From contig JAKCOZ010000003.1 in the NCBI GenBank assembly GCA_022605955.1, forward strand, positions 54,870,179 to 54,934,178: a stretch of DNA of 64,000 nucleotides, written 5' to 3'. Position 1 is the first letter of the stretch; the number at the start of each line of letters is the position of its first letter. Shown one piece after another: positions 50,501 through 62,160 of the stretch. The notes below the pieces were generated by a model. The model was not told the DNA's origin. It was given only the letters and a program-made list of their open reading frames with translations, and did not search any database. The DNA is from Rallus limicola. Lineage: Eukaryota > Chordata > Aves > Gruiformes > Rallidae. A program made the position numbers and the translations under genes.

Positions 50501-53377
50501 TTAGTTTTGACTTGCTGGAAAATAACACTTAAAAAGATGTAATGATGGAAAATTAAGGGATGCATTTAGTTAAGGTTAGATGATGATTTTATTAATCCAC
50601 CTTGCCTTAAATTCAGTCTGTTTCTACTGTCCCTTGTTTTGCTTGACCCTAGATATCCCAACATCTAGTTATTATTTTAGAATGTCTTGAAAATGGCATT
50701 TGACCCCACTTTATTTTCATAGAACAGGATGTCACACTACTGAGTGTGTGAACCATGATTGTATGTGAACTAAACTGGCTGGAAAAAAAATGCCTTAGGA
50801 AATAAATTGTGCTTCAAAGGTGTGTATACATAACCAGAATTACTCCACAGAATCGTGTCCTGGCTCTATCCAGGTCAGGTAAATGCTGTAGGTGTAGGTA
50901 ATCCTACCTTCAGACAGTTTGATCCCTTGGCGTTCTCCCAGCCCGTGCTTCCAAGGTTGTGATGAGAATCATGTCCTCAGACTGAGCTTCCATTTTATCT
51001 CTTTAATCTCTTCAAGCTTTTAACTGTTTTACATTTATCTGTTTCATTATTATAGCAGGGTTAAGAATTTGAATTTACGCTGTGGGGTATTTTTTTTTCT
51101 GGCCTAATTTCCTTGTCTTTCAACTACATTTTGCACAAGCCCCATCTCTCTTTGCTGTGTGGCTGTGGGACAGGGTGGACGCATGCGATCTTTTTCTTAG
51201 AACTGGTAAGGGTCAGTGAGAAAGTGTAAGCTCGTTTGACTGAATCTTGTAAAGAGTTTTTGTAAAATGGACCAGTTATTGGTTGCAGGATCTTTTTTTA
51301 GTAGCCCAATGTTCATTTAACACTGAGCTCCATTCATGTCATTATTAAGCTGCTAAACTAATCCGGAGCATGGTAACTAAAGATTGATGATTTCTAATTA
51401 ATAAAATGGAAGCTGTTCATGAAGATAGCAACATGAAAGCTTTGGGGAAAATACGTTGTCCTGATTTTGCCACAGTAAGCAATTAAGTATTGTTAGACAT
51501 TGATATATAAGGCCAAATTTTGTCACATCCATTACTTGAGTTCTGAACTTCATCATTCATCAGTTTCCAATAAATGGAGTAAAATCTGTGTGTTTTGATC
51601 TTGTAGTGGAGGAAATGAAATGGATATGAATAAACTCACCAGCATTTTCATAGAAGTAATTAAGAAAGTTGCATTAGTTTATTAAGAGACACTGAAGAGA
51701 ATCATTTTAGCTGGTGTTATTGCCTAAACAAAATCCAAGACCCTGAATTACAATATTCTCATCTAAAAGTGGATTTAAATAGAGTATCACAAGACTGCAC
51801 AATGTAAAATATCTAACATCACAAGCAGTACAGTTAAATGGCAAGCGCAGGCAACAAAGACTTGCTTCAGTTTTCATATTATAATGGATAATGCAATCTA
51901 TGCCCTTGTCTAAGCTAAGTAGGACAAAGACATTCATATCTTACACAATCCATTGACAAGTTCTTAAGAAATCTTGCATCAAATAGTGTTCTATATTTGT
52001 TCATTAATTGCACTATATTGCTACCTGAAATACTTTATTTGATGTTGGAAGTCACATTATTTCAGATGCAGCAGGAGTTTGCCGGAAGTTGTTAGCTGCT
52101 GGGGAGGCAAATGGAGGGTATCCTATTGGCCTGTGCAGTACACGGCAAAAGAGGTTTTCAGTACATTCAAACTTACCCCTGAATATACTTATGATAGTTC
52201 TATTTATATACATATTACAAGCTAGACTGAAATTATCAGGTCTATTAAAAATTGCTAATTACAGGCAAAACTAAATAAACCAAGCATAATTATAAAGCGG
52301 TACAGAACAATTAACAGAAAACATATCCCAGTGTACCAGCAGCTGAAATACATGCTTCCTGATAATGTTACTTGTAGAGTCAGTGGAATGGCACAGATAA
52401 GGCTTACTGCCTTTCAGTGCAAATAGAGAAATTATGCAGTAATTGTATGCACATTTTTAATACGGAATAAGAAACACAAGGTCAGGTTCCACAACAACTT
52501 TGAAGGAGCAGCACCAGTAATTTACTCCGTGTCATAGTTATTTTTTTCCACCAGTATTTTGCTCGACTAGCATGACATAAATAGGTATATTTATGTTTTT
52601 CTAGGCTAACAATAAAACAAGCATAAGGAATGGAACTGTGAATGTTCACTTTTTTTTCGAGCCAGGAACTGCTGTGGTTTTCTTAGAAGAGAGACAAAAA
52701 AGAACAAGTCAGTATTATTCTGTAGACAAAAGAGTTCTGTTAGTTTAGCCTATTTAATACGTATCTATCTAACCTATGTCATGATAGAAGTGGCAAAATT
52801 AAGCTGCTCTTACTTTTTTTAACTATTCAAATGGTATAGGCTCCATTTAGAATGCACAAATACATATATTTTATTTAAAAGTTTTGCTGAAAAGTTGGAC
52901 TTTTTGTTGTGCATGCATTGAAATTGGTACTTGTTTTGCACTTACTACTTGGAAGTTTTTGAACTGAAATGTACCCTGTTCTGAGAAAGGAAACATGCTT
53001 TTATGATTTTGACAGTAACCGTAGGTAATTTTTTAAGAAATGAGTTTATAGGTTGAAAAGAGGATGAATATTCTTGCGTGTATCTTGGGAAAAAACTCTG
53101 CAAGATTTAGAGAGAGCCTTGAGTGTTGCCCATCTGCTTTCCTCTGCCTGAGGCAAGTAAAAACTCCTCTTCCAGACATACTTACGGCATTCATGGTGCC
53201 CTAGTAGCAACAGCATAGATTTCCAAATTACAGAGCCATAGATTACTTCTCATTCCTACCATTGTGTTTTTATATTGTAGCCTGTTATTACCTCAGATAC
53301 ATTTTATTAGAAACACTCCTTTCTCGTCGAATAATTCATGGGTTCTTTATTGCTTCCTCAAGTAAATGTGGCTGGTT

Positions 53378-53436
53378 CTAGAAATGCTAATTTCTTCATT
53401 TATAAATCATTCCAGAAATGCTAGTTTCCTTATTTA
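53378..53436 (+). repeat. Tandem duplication, about 34-bp unit
   Basis: The word C(T/C)AGAAATGCTARTTTCYT followed by CATTTA or TATTTA occurs at 53378 and again at 53412, a 34-nt period with a handful of differences. It is a small intronic duplication of no evident function. Confidence 0.6.
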
Positions 53437-55699
53437 ATGCCTGGCTGTGCTTGGTTACACTACAGTGCAAATTTGGAGTTACTGAGATACACCAGTCTTA
53501 GACAAGGTGGGACCTGCTGCTCTGCGAAGAACAGGCTCGTTAAGCTGTAGGCATGTCTGCTCTCTTAACAATTCTGACACAGTGATTAGTCAGTTTTTCC
53601 CTAGATTAATATTAAATAGCCCAAACCAATTTTCTCTGTTCACTATTCACATGGCATTTCTCAAAATTCCTTGAGTAGAGACTGTTTCCTGGATTATTTC
53701 TAAAAGCAAATATTTATCTGCTGGAAAGGAAAGTGAAGCTGGTCTTCAAATTCCAGCTGATTTTGACTGAACAAATGGGTCACATGCTTTTGTGTTCCCT
53801 GGCCAGAAAAAAAAATTGGTCATATTTCTGGTACAAGTATTCCCAGCTATAAATAACAATTCCGCTTTCTGGTGTTCTCCAATACGAATTTAAAATACTC
53901 TGCTTTGGCAATTTATTCCTACAATGCAAGGAGATGGCTGTGAATAGAAGTGAAATGGATTTGAGGGAAAAGCAACATTACTATTCCCTGAAATTTTTTT
54001 TCAGTATTTGCTTACTGATACTCCTTTAAGCCATTCATTTGTACTTGTCTTTTTAAACCCTGTGACACAACGTTTATGTCGTCACTCAGTAACTTTTCTT
54101 AAACCACTTCAGTTTTTTAAATCATGAAGGAAAAAATAGTAACTGCTTCCAGTATCCCTACTCTGAGACCTCCTTCCCAAGCTGTTCTTTGAGAGAGATA
54201 CTCAGAGGGATGCTGTTATAATCTGTGCTTTCTTGCTGCAGCATCATACCCTGAAAGTACTCAGGCTCTGATGCCAAAGAGGTTATTGCAAGGATGTCAT
54301 GATGCAGTTAGGGTAACACAAAGGCAATCTGTGAGGCGAAGACTACTGGCAGTACCAGGAACCACCAACATTTTCAGGAACACAATCATTCCCATCTTTT
54401 ATTCCATTTTGACTCCATTTCCCTGGCAGTTTTTCTTTTCTTAGTGAATTGTTAATGAAAATAGAAACCTGATTCTCCACACAGCATTGCTAAACTTGAT
54501 GTTTTGTTGCTGATTTACCATTCTTGCTCATCTTCAATCCACCAAGCCTGTTTTGTCCGTTTATTCTTCCATATCTCAGTTTTGGATCTTGAGTTCTTTG
54601 GAGCAGGGACTGTTTTCTTTTGCTGTCTGTAAAATGCCAGCACAGCTGGACTGTGCCACTGGACTTTGCAGGGACTACCACAGTATAATTAATAACTGTT
54701 GCTAATGACTTGATCTGCATTATGATAGCGCACTCACTGAGATACTACTGAAACCTCCAAGGTTAGTTGTTACTATCTGTTTACTATTCCTTTTAGTGCT
54801 TAGAAACAAGCCAAAATCAAAGTTGTATGGACACATACAGGATAAAATTCCTCTGATGAAATGCAGATGTCTACTTCTGGGAAACCTTCAGCTTTCTATG
54901 TAATTAAAATTACGATAGCAAAATAGTTGAGATTTTGCTCTCTGTCCTTGGTCAAAGTCAGTACTGTTCATGTTTTTGTGTTGTTTTTTTTTTAAAGTGG
55001 ACATCTATTTGCTTTTCATAAGAACATTAATTTTGTTAAAAGTATGAAATTATTATCGAATTTTTATTATTAAAATATTAATTTTCAGGAATGAAAACTG
55101 ATGATATTATTTGAAATGGAAAAGGTGAGAAGTGTAATCACTGAGTTTTTAACATGAAGTTATTCTGCTTCAAAGCAATTTTTCATTGAGAATCTCATAG
55201 TTATTTTTTTCCTGTGTTAATAGCAAGCCAGTATTTTATTTTTTTTTAGCAAGTCTAACTCTTCATTATGAATAATAGTGGACAGCAGATGTTAGAGAGC
55301 AACGTTTGCTGAGTGGCAAGTACTGTGTCTCCAATTTAGTAAAAAAATCTATTTATGTTGCAAGAAAGCCAGAGTTTATACACAGCACTGAGATATTTAT
55401 TTTGGTAACTATTTCTTTTTAATAAACCTCCAACATACATTTATTTTTTTTACTAGAGCCAAGCATTAATCTACTCTTTTTATGGGACTATCTTCACCCA
55501 AGATGTTGCTCCTAATGTAATAGTTAGCTCAGTGCTTATCATCGTGGATATGAAATTGAGGTTTTTTTTTTTAACTTTTGTGTCATTTTACAAATAAATA
55601 TAAATTCTTCTGTCAATTTATTACTTCTTTTTATAATGTCTTCCTGCAGTTTTTCTCAGCTGATCCTTGCCCTTATTAGCCTATTATCAGCAAACATAT

Positions 55700-55935
55700 A
55701 ATCATAGAGTCACAGAATATCCACAGTTGGCAGGGACCCATAAGGATCATCAAGTCCAACTCCTGGCTCCACACAGGGCCAGACAAATCAGAACAGGTGA
55801 CTGAGTGCATGGTCCAGATGCTTCTTGAGCTCAGTCTGGCTGGGTGCTCTGACCACTTGCCTGGGGAGCCTGTGCCAGAGCTTTTCCGGGATGCCCATGA
55901 GTATGGGGATCAGCAAAGTCCCAGCAGAGGCAAGA
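55700..55935 (-). mobile_element. CR1-like LINE 3' fragment (minus strand)
   Basis: On the minus strand it ends at 55700 with a CR1 tail (CACAGAATAT and ATCATAGAGT on the + strand), preceded by TTGGCAGGGACCCATAAGGA and TCATCAAGTCCAACTCCTGG. The more 5' part (about 55800-55935) follows a CR1 pattern less closely and its boundary is uncertain. No coding frame is preserved. It belongs to a different CR1 subfamily from the copies at 14.0 and 24.9 kb, judging by the 'GGAGTTGGACTTGATGATCC' form of its tail. Confidence 0.8.
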
Positions 55936-58900
55936 GTACCTCTCTGCTGAGAGTACCAAGCATTTCTCAGAAGGAGGGGCTGGTGTCATGGACAATCCTA
56001 TCCTGACCCATGGACTATCCTTAAACTTAAGCTCATGAATAAGTTGCATCAAGCTTCAAGGCACTGAAGCAAAAGCTGGGTGTTCATGATAAGCATTGGG
56101 TTACTTAGATGTTAACTTTGGGTTTGACCATGAAAACCTTGCGTTTTGCCTCTATAAGACCGTGTAGCACTTTGCAGAACAGAGCTAAATATTAAAAGCA
56201 TGGTATAAATTGTCACCCTGTTTTCCAAACTGGTATGCTTTTTTCCTTTTTAATAATGTTAAACATGAAAACTGCAGAAATAATCTGCAGCAGAATTTAG
56301 CAAGTACATATTGCTCTGCATAAGCAGATCTTCAGTGTTGCTTAATTTTGATCTTATCTGTTCAGTGCACATTTAGATTTAGCCAATAGCAGTTAGAATT
56401 AAGTCGTTGTTTATCATCTTTCAACATTGCCTCAGGGTTTATGAAGAACATAATACTGTAGTTACACATGCCTTAATGTTTTAGAAGACAAGCCATTAAT
56501 GGCATACTTACGAAAATGCATTTTAAACCACAACCAATATTTTTACAGGACAAGTAAAGAGATTTGTTTAATCTGCCCTATTTTTAAAGTGATATTGCCA
56601 TGTGACATAGGGTATTACTGTTAGAGAACTAGATAAACACATTAGAGTAATTAACCTTCCTGGAATGAGGGAGCTTCTGAAACTTAAACATACTGATCTA
56701 AAAAATAGTCACTGTTGAATTATCAACATCTGCTGGATAAAGACTAATGATCTCATTATCATTTCTTTTAAGAATATTGGACTGATTTCATTTGGAGGCA
56801 AATGAATTGAACTCAAATGAAATCAAGGGAGCTGAGTCAGTGTTTTTACACCAGGGACATTTTTTCACTGTTACAGTTTTTATTAGCTCCATTATGAAGC
56901 AATAAGCAGTGATCAGCTGAGCATCAGACTTCAGAGTTCTTTGCAAAAGAAGAATATTGAGTGGTTGTTTCAGATGTGATATTTCATGTATGGCAAGTCT
57001 ACTTTTTAATTTGATATAAAAATGTAACTCTTCAAAGCTTTTCTGACTCAAGAGTAACTTGACAAGCGGTTGACATTTTCAAATGGCTTCATCGTCAAAA
57101 TTTGTTGACATCATCATACTGCTGAACTAGCTGAAGTTTTGGTTTAGCATTGACATACAATTGCAAAGTATTTAAAATTTGTTTTTTCTCTACCCCTTAA
57201 CTCTATCCTTTCATTCACTTCCCCCTTTTCTAGTACTGAAAATACGTAACATTCTCTTGATGCTTTTATAATCGTTCCCCACACCGTTGATTTGAAACAA
57301 TGCTAAGATACTGTTCTGCATATTAATCTATTTTATTTGGAAGGTGACCCTGTAACAATTGTTTCAATAATTATATTAAAGCATTTTCCTCTGTTTTTTG
57401 TGTGCACTATCTTTTACTGGGCAGCTACCAGTCTAACAGAGGTTGAAATATTCTATCTCAGTATGGGTCCCAGTACCTTCAAAAATTGCTCAGTGGCTGC
57501 AGAGATGTACATCTCCATCAAGGCTAAGTGAGCTTCTGATGAAAACTAAACTTGAAACTTGCTAATGTGACCACACTGCTGCTTATCTGGGTGTGAGTTA
57601 TACTCTTCTGTTAGAGCTCTGCCTGTAAAAACTAGCAGAGTGGGAAGTCACCTTCCAGTGAAAAGCGAAATAAGAGCTCAACATGCGGGGGTGCATGTGA
57701 CGGACTGACAGGATTTTTTTTTTAAATAAATCCCTATATATTAAAGTCATGTTTATTAATTAGATTTTGGAGGATTGTTTTGGTGTTTCTTTTTTTTTAA
57801 GACGAAGAATAATACCCTGATGTTACCTAAAGCTTGTGAAGCTGCTCTGGATTTTGTAGAGATGAAGAATAATTTCACAGATTATTGATAAACCAGAATG
57901 ACTTTTTTTAAGCTGTCAGTGGATCAAGACAGGTACGTACATTTTGAAATGCAGGAATATTAGTTGCTAAAATTGCTAATACTTGCTGGAGATACCGTAG
58001 GGGTTTTTGGTCTTGGAAACACCTGGTAAAACGTGTCACTGTGAACCTGAAGTTATCCAGGGTATACAAAAACACTGCCTTTCCTTAGCCCAGATTTATG
58101 TGGAAAACAAAGACTCAAAAGGAGTCCATAAATAAATACATAAATAAATGAAGTTCCCAAATCATATGGCAAGGTATTTTGTTCATATTTTATTTTGCAT
58201 ATGCAAATACACTCATATAGATGACTGAACATTTTAATTATCCTTACTCTGAAGCTGTCAAATAAATGACACCTTCAAATGCAAAACAGCTGCAAGAATT
58301 TAATTGACAATATTTCAATTTTGGCTACATGACTTACAGTAATACCAAGCATGAGGAAGATGCTAAGTATGAGCTCATAGACTTCTCAGCAATGTGTTAA
58401 GGATGTCACAGATAGACTTAAAGCACATTCCAGATGGTGATTACAGCTGATTCTTTTTGGCAATGAATTGATACTAGACTCAGGCTTGACAGGAAAATAT
58501 TTAAGGCTTTTGACCTAACATGTAGTACACTCTGTTCTGTCTATGTTACCATGGAGAGTGCAAAAAGTAAACATTTCAAGCTTATTTAGAAGTAATTTTG
58601 CTATCCTTTGCTCAAAAAACATTTCAAGAACTTTTATTCTAAGTAAAGGGAGGGCATAGTTGGACTTTTTCTTGAATATGGGCAGGAGCAATGCTTTTCT
58701 ACTTCCAGTTCAAACTTAGAATTTTGTATTCAGTCCAACTCAAGGTGTCACTGTGAACGTATGGCAAGCCATACCTCTCTGGCTATCTATCTGGCAGCTT
58801 GCCTCTGAACATGGTCTTGGAGACACAGAGCAAGCACTAGAGGGTCATTTGCCTGCTGGGTCTCATAACAGCTGGTACATTCTGAATAGTTAACACGCCA

Positions 58901-59644
58901 GTGTTTTACAAATGTAAAAGTAAAGGATGCCAGGAATAAAGGATGTACTCCCTAGATGTGTTCGTTGCAGTAAACAAACCTAGGAACAATAGACCCTCAG
59001 TCTTTCTGCTGAGTCTCTTGCTGGTCAAGTTCCCCTCCCAACCAGCTGCTGAGGACCTCAGCTGGCAGGCATAGTTTCAAGAAGTGTTCCCTGTAAAAGG
59101 GGTTAATTGAGCACAAATGTTTGCTCTGTTTTACTCTTAGCACTTGCTTTATCAGCTCATAGGAGTAAATATTTGCTCTGCCCATTTATTGATCTTTGCT
59201 TCACTTCTCTCCAGAAATATCTTCCTACTCAGTTGGGTCTGTTCATAAGCTACGGTTTCACCTCTAATATTTTTAGTTGTCAGTGTTGATACAGTTCTGA
59301 TCTTTCAGCTGCTGAATCTGTTAATTTTGAAATGCGGTTGACAGAGTCTTTATGCATTGCAATGTGTACTTAAACTTCTCCCTCAGCAGCTTAATCTTGC
59401 CATTTAGAAGACAAGTGCAATTTAGTGCAATGATACCTAATTTTTCCCGGATATTGCTAGGAGAAGTGCATGCTGTTCTCTGCCAGCCTGGGCAGCAGCT
59501 CTCCATAAATGGCCCTGAGGGCCAGTGAGCTACACAGGAGGCACTCTGGGGCTTACAGCAGTGAACACTAGCAACAACCTGTGCTGTAGGAGAAGGGGCA
59601 TCACTGGGGAGAAGCAATCCTTCTCCTTATGAAACCTGTGAGAA

Positions 59645-59842
59645 TGAATCTGGGTGTTGGGTCCAATTTTGGACTCCCCAGTGCTAAACTAGACACGGAC
59701 ATACCTGTACAGCGAGAGCAGAGAATGGGCATCAAGATGCTTGAAAAGATGGAGAACAAGATGTACAAGAAGCAGCTGAGAGACCAGGGGTGGTTTTAAT
59801 GCTTTGGAGAAACCTTATTACTTTCTACAATTGCCTAACTTC
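59645..59842 (+). mobile_element. CR1 LINE fragment (plus), upstream half of a split element
   Basis: The block begins with GGGTCCAATTTTGGACTCCCC, typical of the CR1 region encoding the end of ORF2. It continues through a decayed ORF2-tail/3'-UTR stretch to TTTCTACAATTGCCTAACTTC at about 59842, which corresponds to the CR1 'CTCTACAACTACCTGAAAGG' segment. There it is interrupted by an oppositely oriented CR1, and CR1 plus-strand sequence resumes near 60195. Confidence 0.75.
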
Positions 59843-59844
59843 AG

Positions 59845-60186
59845 ATGATCACAGAATCCACAGAATGGTTGGAAGAGACGTTTAAGATTATCAAGTCCAA
59901 CCATTAACCTAGCACTCCTACTCCACATCACAGCTATGTGTCTGTTAAATACCTTCAGGGATGGTGACTCCATCCCTTCCCTGGACAGCCTGATCCAATA
60001 ATTAACAAATCTTTTGGTGAAGGAATTTTTCCTAATGTCCAATCTAAACTTCCCCTGACAAACTTGAGGCCATTTCCTTTTGTCCTGTCACTTGTTACTT
60101 GTGATGAGACCCGGGCTACAACCTCCTTTCTGGTAGTTGAAGAAAGTGATAGGATCTCCTTTCAGTCTCCTTTTCTCCAGACTAAG
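59845..60186 (-). mobile_element. CR1 LINE fragment (minus) inserted in another CR1
   Basis: The 3' tail faces left (ATCACAGAATCCACAGAATGGTTGG begins near 59848; shown here only as landmark blocks). It is followed on the + strand by the reverse complement of the CR1 3' UTR: TCAAGTCCAACCATTAACCT, then GATGGTGACTCCATCCC, then CCTAATGTCCAATCTAAACT. It ends near 60186 in the end-of-ORF2 region (TTTCAGTCTCCTTTTCTCC). Because plus-strand CR1 flanks it on both sides, it is the younger insertion. Confidence 0.8.
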
Positions 60187-60194
60187 ACTTTCTT

Positions 60195-60478
60195 CCAGGT
60201 CTTTGGTAAAATGGAGTTAGACCTTTCTCAGAGGTGTCACATAAGAGGAGGTTTAGTGGACGCAAATTGCAATAAAAACCTTTATATATTAAAAATATAC
60301 CTGTTTTTCTACCATGGGACTGGTGGAATACTGGAACAGTGGCCCAGAGAACTTGTGGGATCTCCATCCCTGGAGGTATTCAGATTGTGCATTGTACATG
60401 AACCTGAGCAATCTGATTTGAAGTGACCTTTCTTGGAGCAAGGAGTTGGACCAGATGACCAAAGTTATCTTACAACAG
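60195..60478 (+). mobile_element. CR1 LINE 3' fragment (plus), downstream half of the split element
   Basis: It resumes with GACCTTTCTCAGAGGTGTCAC and includes AATTGCAATAAAAACC, AACAGTGGCCCAGAGAACTT and GATCTCCATCCCTGGAGGTATTC. It then ends in a tail matching CR1 'GGAGTTGGACCAGATGACC' (60447-60465). It is probably the same element as 59645-59842, split by the minus-strand copy. The terminal ATTCTATG octamers are not preserved. Confidence 0.75.
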
Positions 60479-60803
60479 ATGTTATTTTAAGAAATTCATT
60501 TTGTGTAGTTTGCTTTTCATTTATATCCCATTAGTACACTCCCAGTTTCACCTATATGCTGTCTTAATATCCAGTTAAATGTGTCCTGGCAAAATACTTG
60601 CTTATACATCTTTGTCCAATTTAAAATTAAAAAATGTTTTGAGCTGTCAGTCTGATGGCAATTTATCCTCACTAATGCAACAGAAGACAGCATGGGAGAT
60701 GATGTAATTTGGACTTCTTGTCCCTGCTTGAAAATTCACAAAGCAATATTCTTTGTTCCCTTTCTTGAATATTTTCATGTAAAATAAGCATTTTTAATGT
60801 GTG

Positions 60804-60819
60804 TTTTTTTTTTTTTTTT
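60804..60819 (+). repeat. Poly-T run (T16), possible minus-strand poly-A tail
   Basis: Sixteen T followed by AAATGC. The 200 nt to its right (about 60820-61020) show a readable but unrecognised sequence, which on the minus strand would end in this poly-A. It could be a processed retrocopy or just a homopolymer. I do not recognise a parent gene. Confidence 0.4.
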
Positions 60820-62136
60820 AAATGCTGCATTGGTTGCCACAACTGTATAAGCTGTTGTGTGGCTTTGGGTAGATTTCAATTTTGGATTCCAAAGGCCCTT
60901 CTCTCTTATTCTTTTGGATTCTTTAAAATGCCTATTTATGTCAGAACACTGCCCACATATCATAAGCCTCCTCTCCCCCACTCCTTCAAAAATACACTGG
61001 ACTTGTTTGTCAGCTTTTAACTAATCATAAACTCCTCTGTGTTCCCACTCTTTTCTCATTCTCTTTTAGAGTGTATTGATCACATTTCATTTTAATGCTG
61101 AGTGCACTGTATCTCAAATGTCTCCTATACAGCTTTAGATTGGCCTCTTCTTCCCAAGTTAACTTAAAATGATAAAAAAGCTTTACCATGATTAGGAATG
61201 GCTACTGTGAAATATTTTTCTGCCTTTCTCACTGACTGCTTCTATCTGTTGCAGTTAGTTGTACATTTAAAGAGCAATTGCTTAGACAGTTTTCTGCAGT
61301 CAGAGTTGAGTCAGCTCAAAATGGCTAACTCACCTGGTATCCATCACAGTATTTACTGGCATGCAGGTCTCTTGAGCTGCATGGGTTCCGTCGTTTCTTT
61401 ATCATCACACAACAGATACAAGAAGGATAATGCTATGGTAGTAAAGCATGCAGAAACATTAGACATTAAAGAATGGTGTATTGTGTGTTAAAATAGAACT
61501 GTGAAGAAAAGATGAAGAAAACTGTTAGTTTGGCTTGCAAGCTTCAGTTCAAACCCAACCTTTTCATATACCAACTGACTGACCTGATACTGGACTGTTA
61601 ATATTCCAGCCTCACCTACTCTCTGTGGTTGTATTTTCTTTTAAATGTTTGTTGTGATGTTAGCTTGTTTGTTACTTTTTTACACAAGGCGTGATTTTTC
61701 TTCTAATTAAAAAGAAATTAAAATCTTAACATTTTTCATTAATTTCTTGGTCATTTTTTCTGGCCAGACTGTATCTTTACTAGTCCAACGTATGCATCTT
61801 ATTCAAGAGTTAATTACTTTAACACAGTGTTTAATAAATTTTCTCCAGGTTTCCTGTTTCCGAAAGGATTGTGCCAGATCTGAGGTCATGTACCAGGTCA
61901 CCATGTCTAGTGAATGACAAACTTTTTTCTGCATGTTTTTCCTTTTTCTTTCATTATAGAAAGTTTGGATTTAGTAGTCTGAAATCGCTTATAAGGTTTA
62001 GTTCTGTTACATTGTGGAGTAGAGTAGTGTCCCTTGAGAAAAATGACGGTTGTGGCACTGCTGTCATCATTTCAACAGGCTACAAAAATGCACTCAAAGT
62101 ATGTCAAGTCAACAGATGTCCATTAGCAAAGAAAAG

Positions 62137-62160
62137 GTACCTGAGTAATGTACCTGAGTA
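62137..62160 (+). repeat. Tandem duplication of a 13-bp unit
   Basis: GTACCTGAGTAAT is followed directly by GTACCTGAGTAC. A two-copy slippage repeat in intron 2. Confidence 0.75.
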
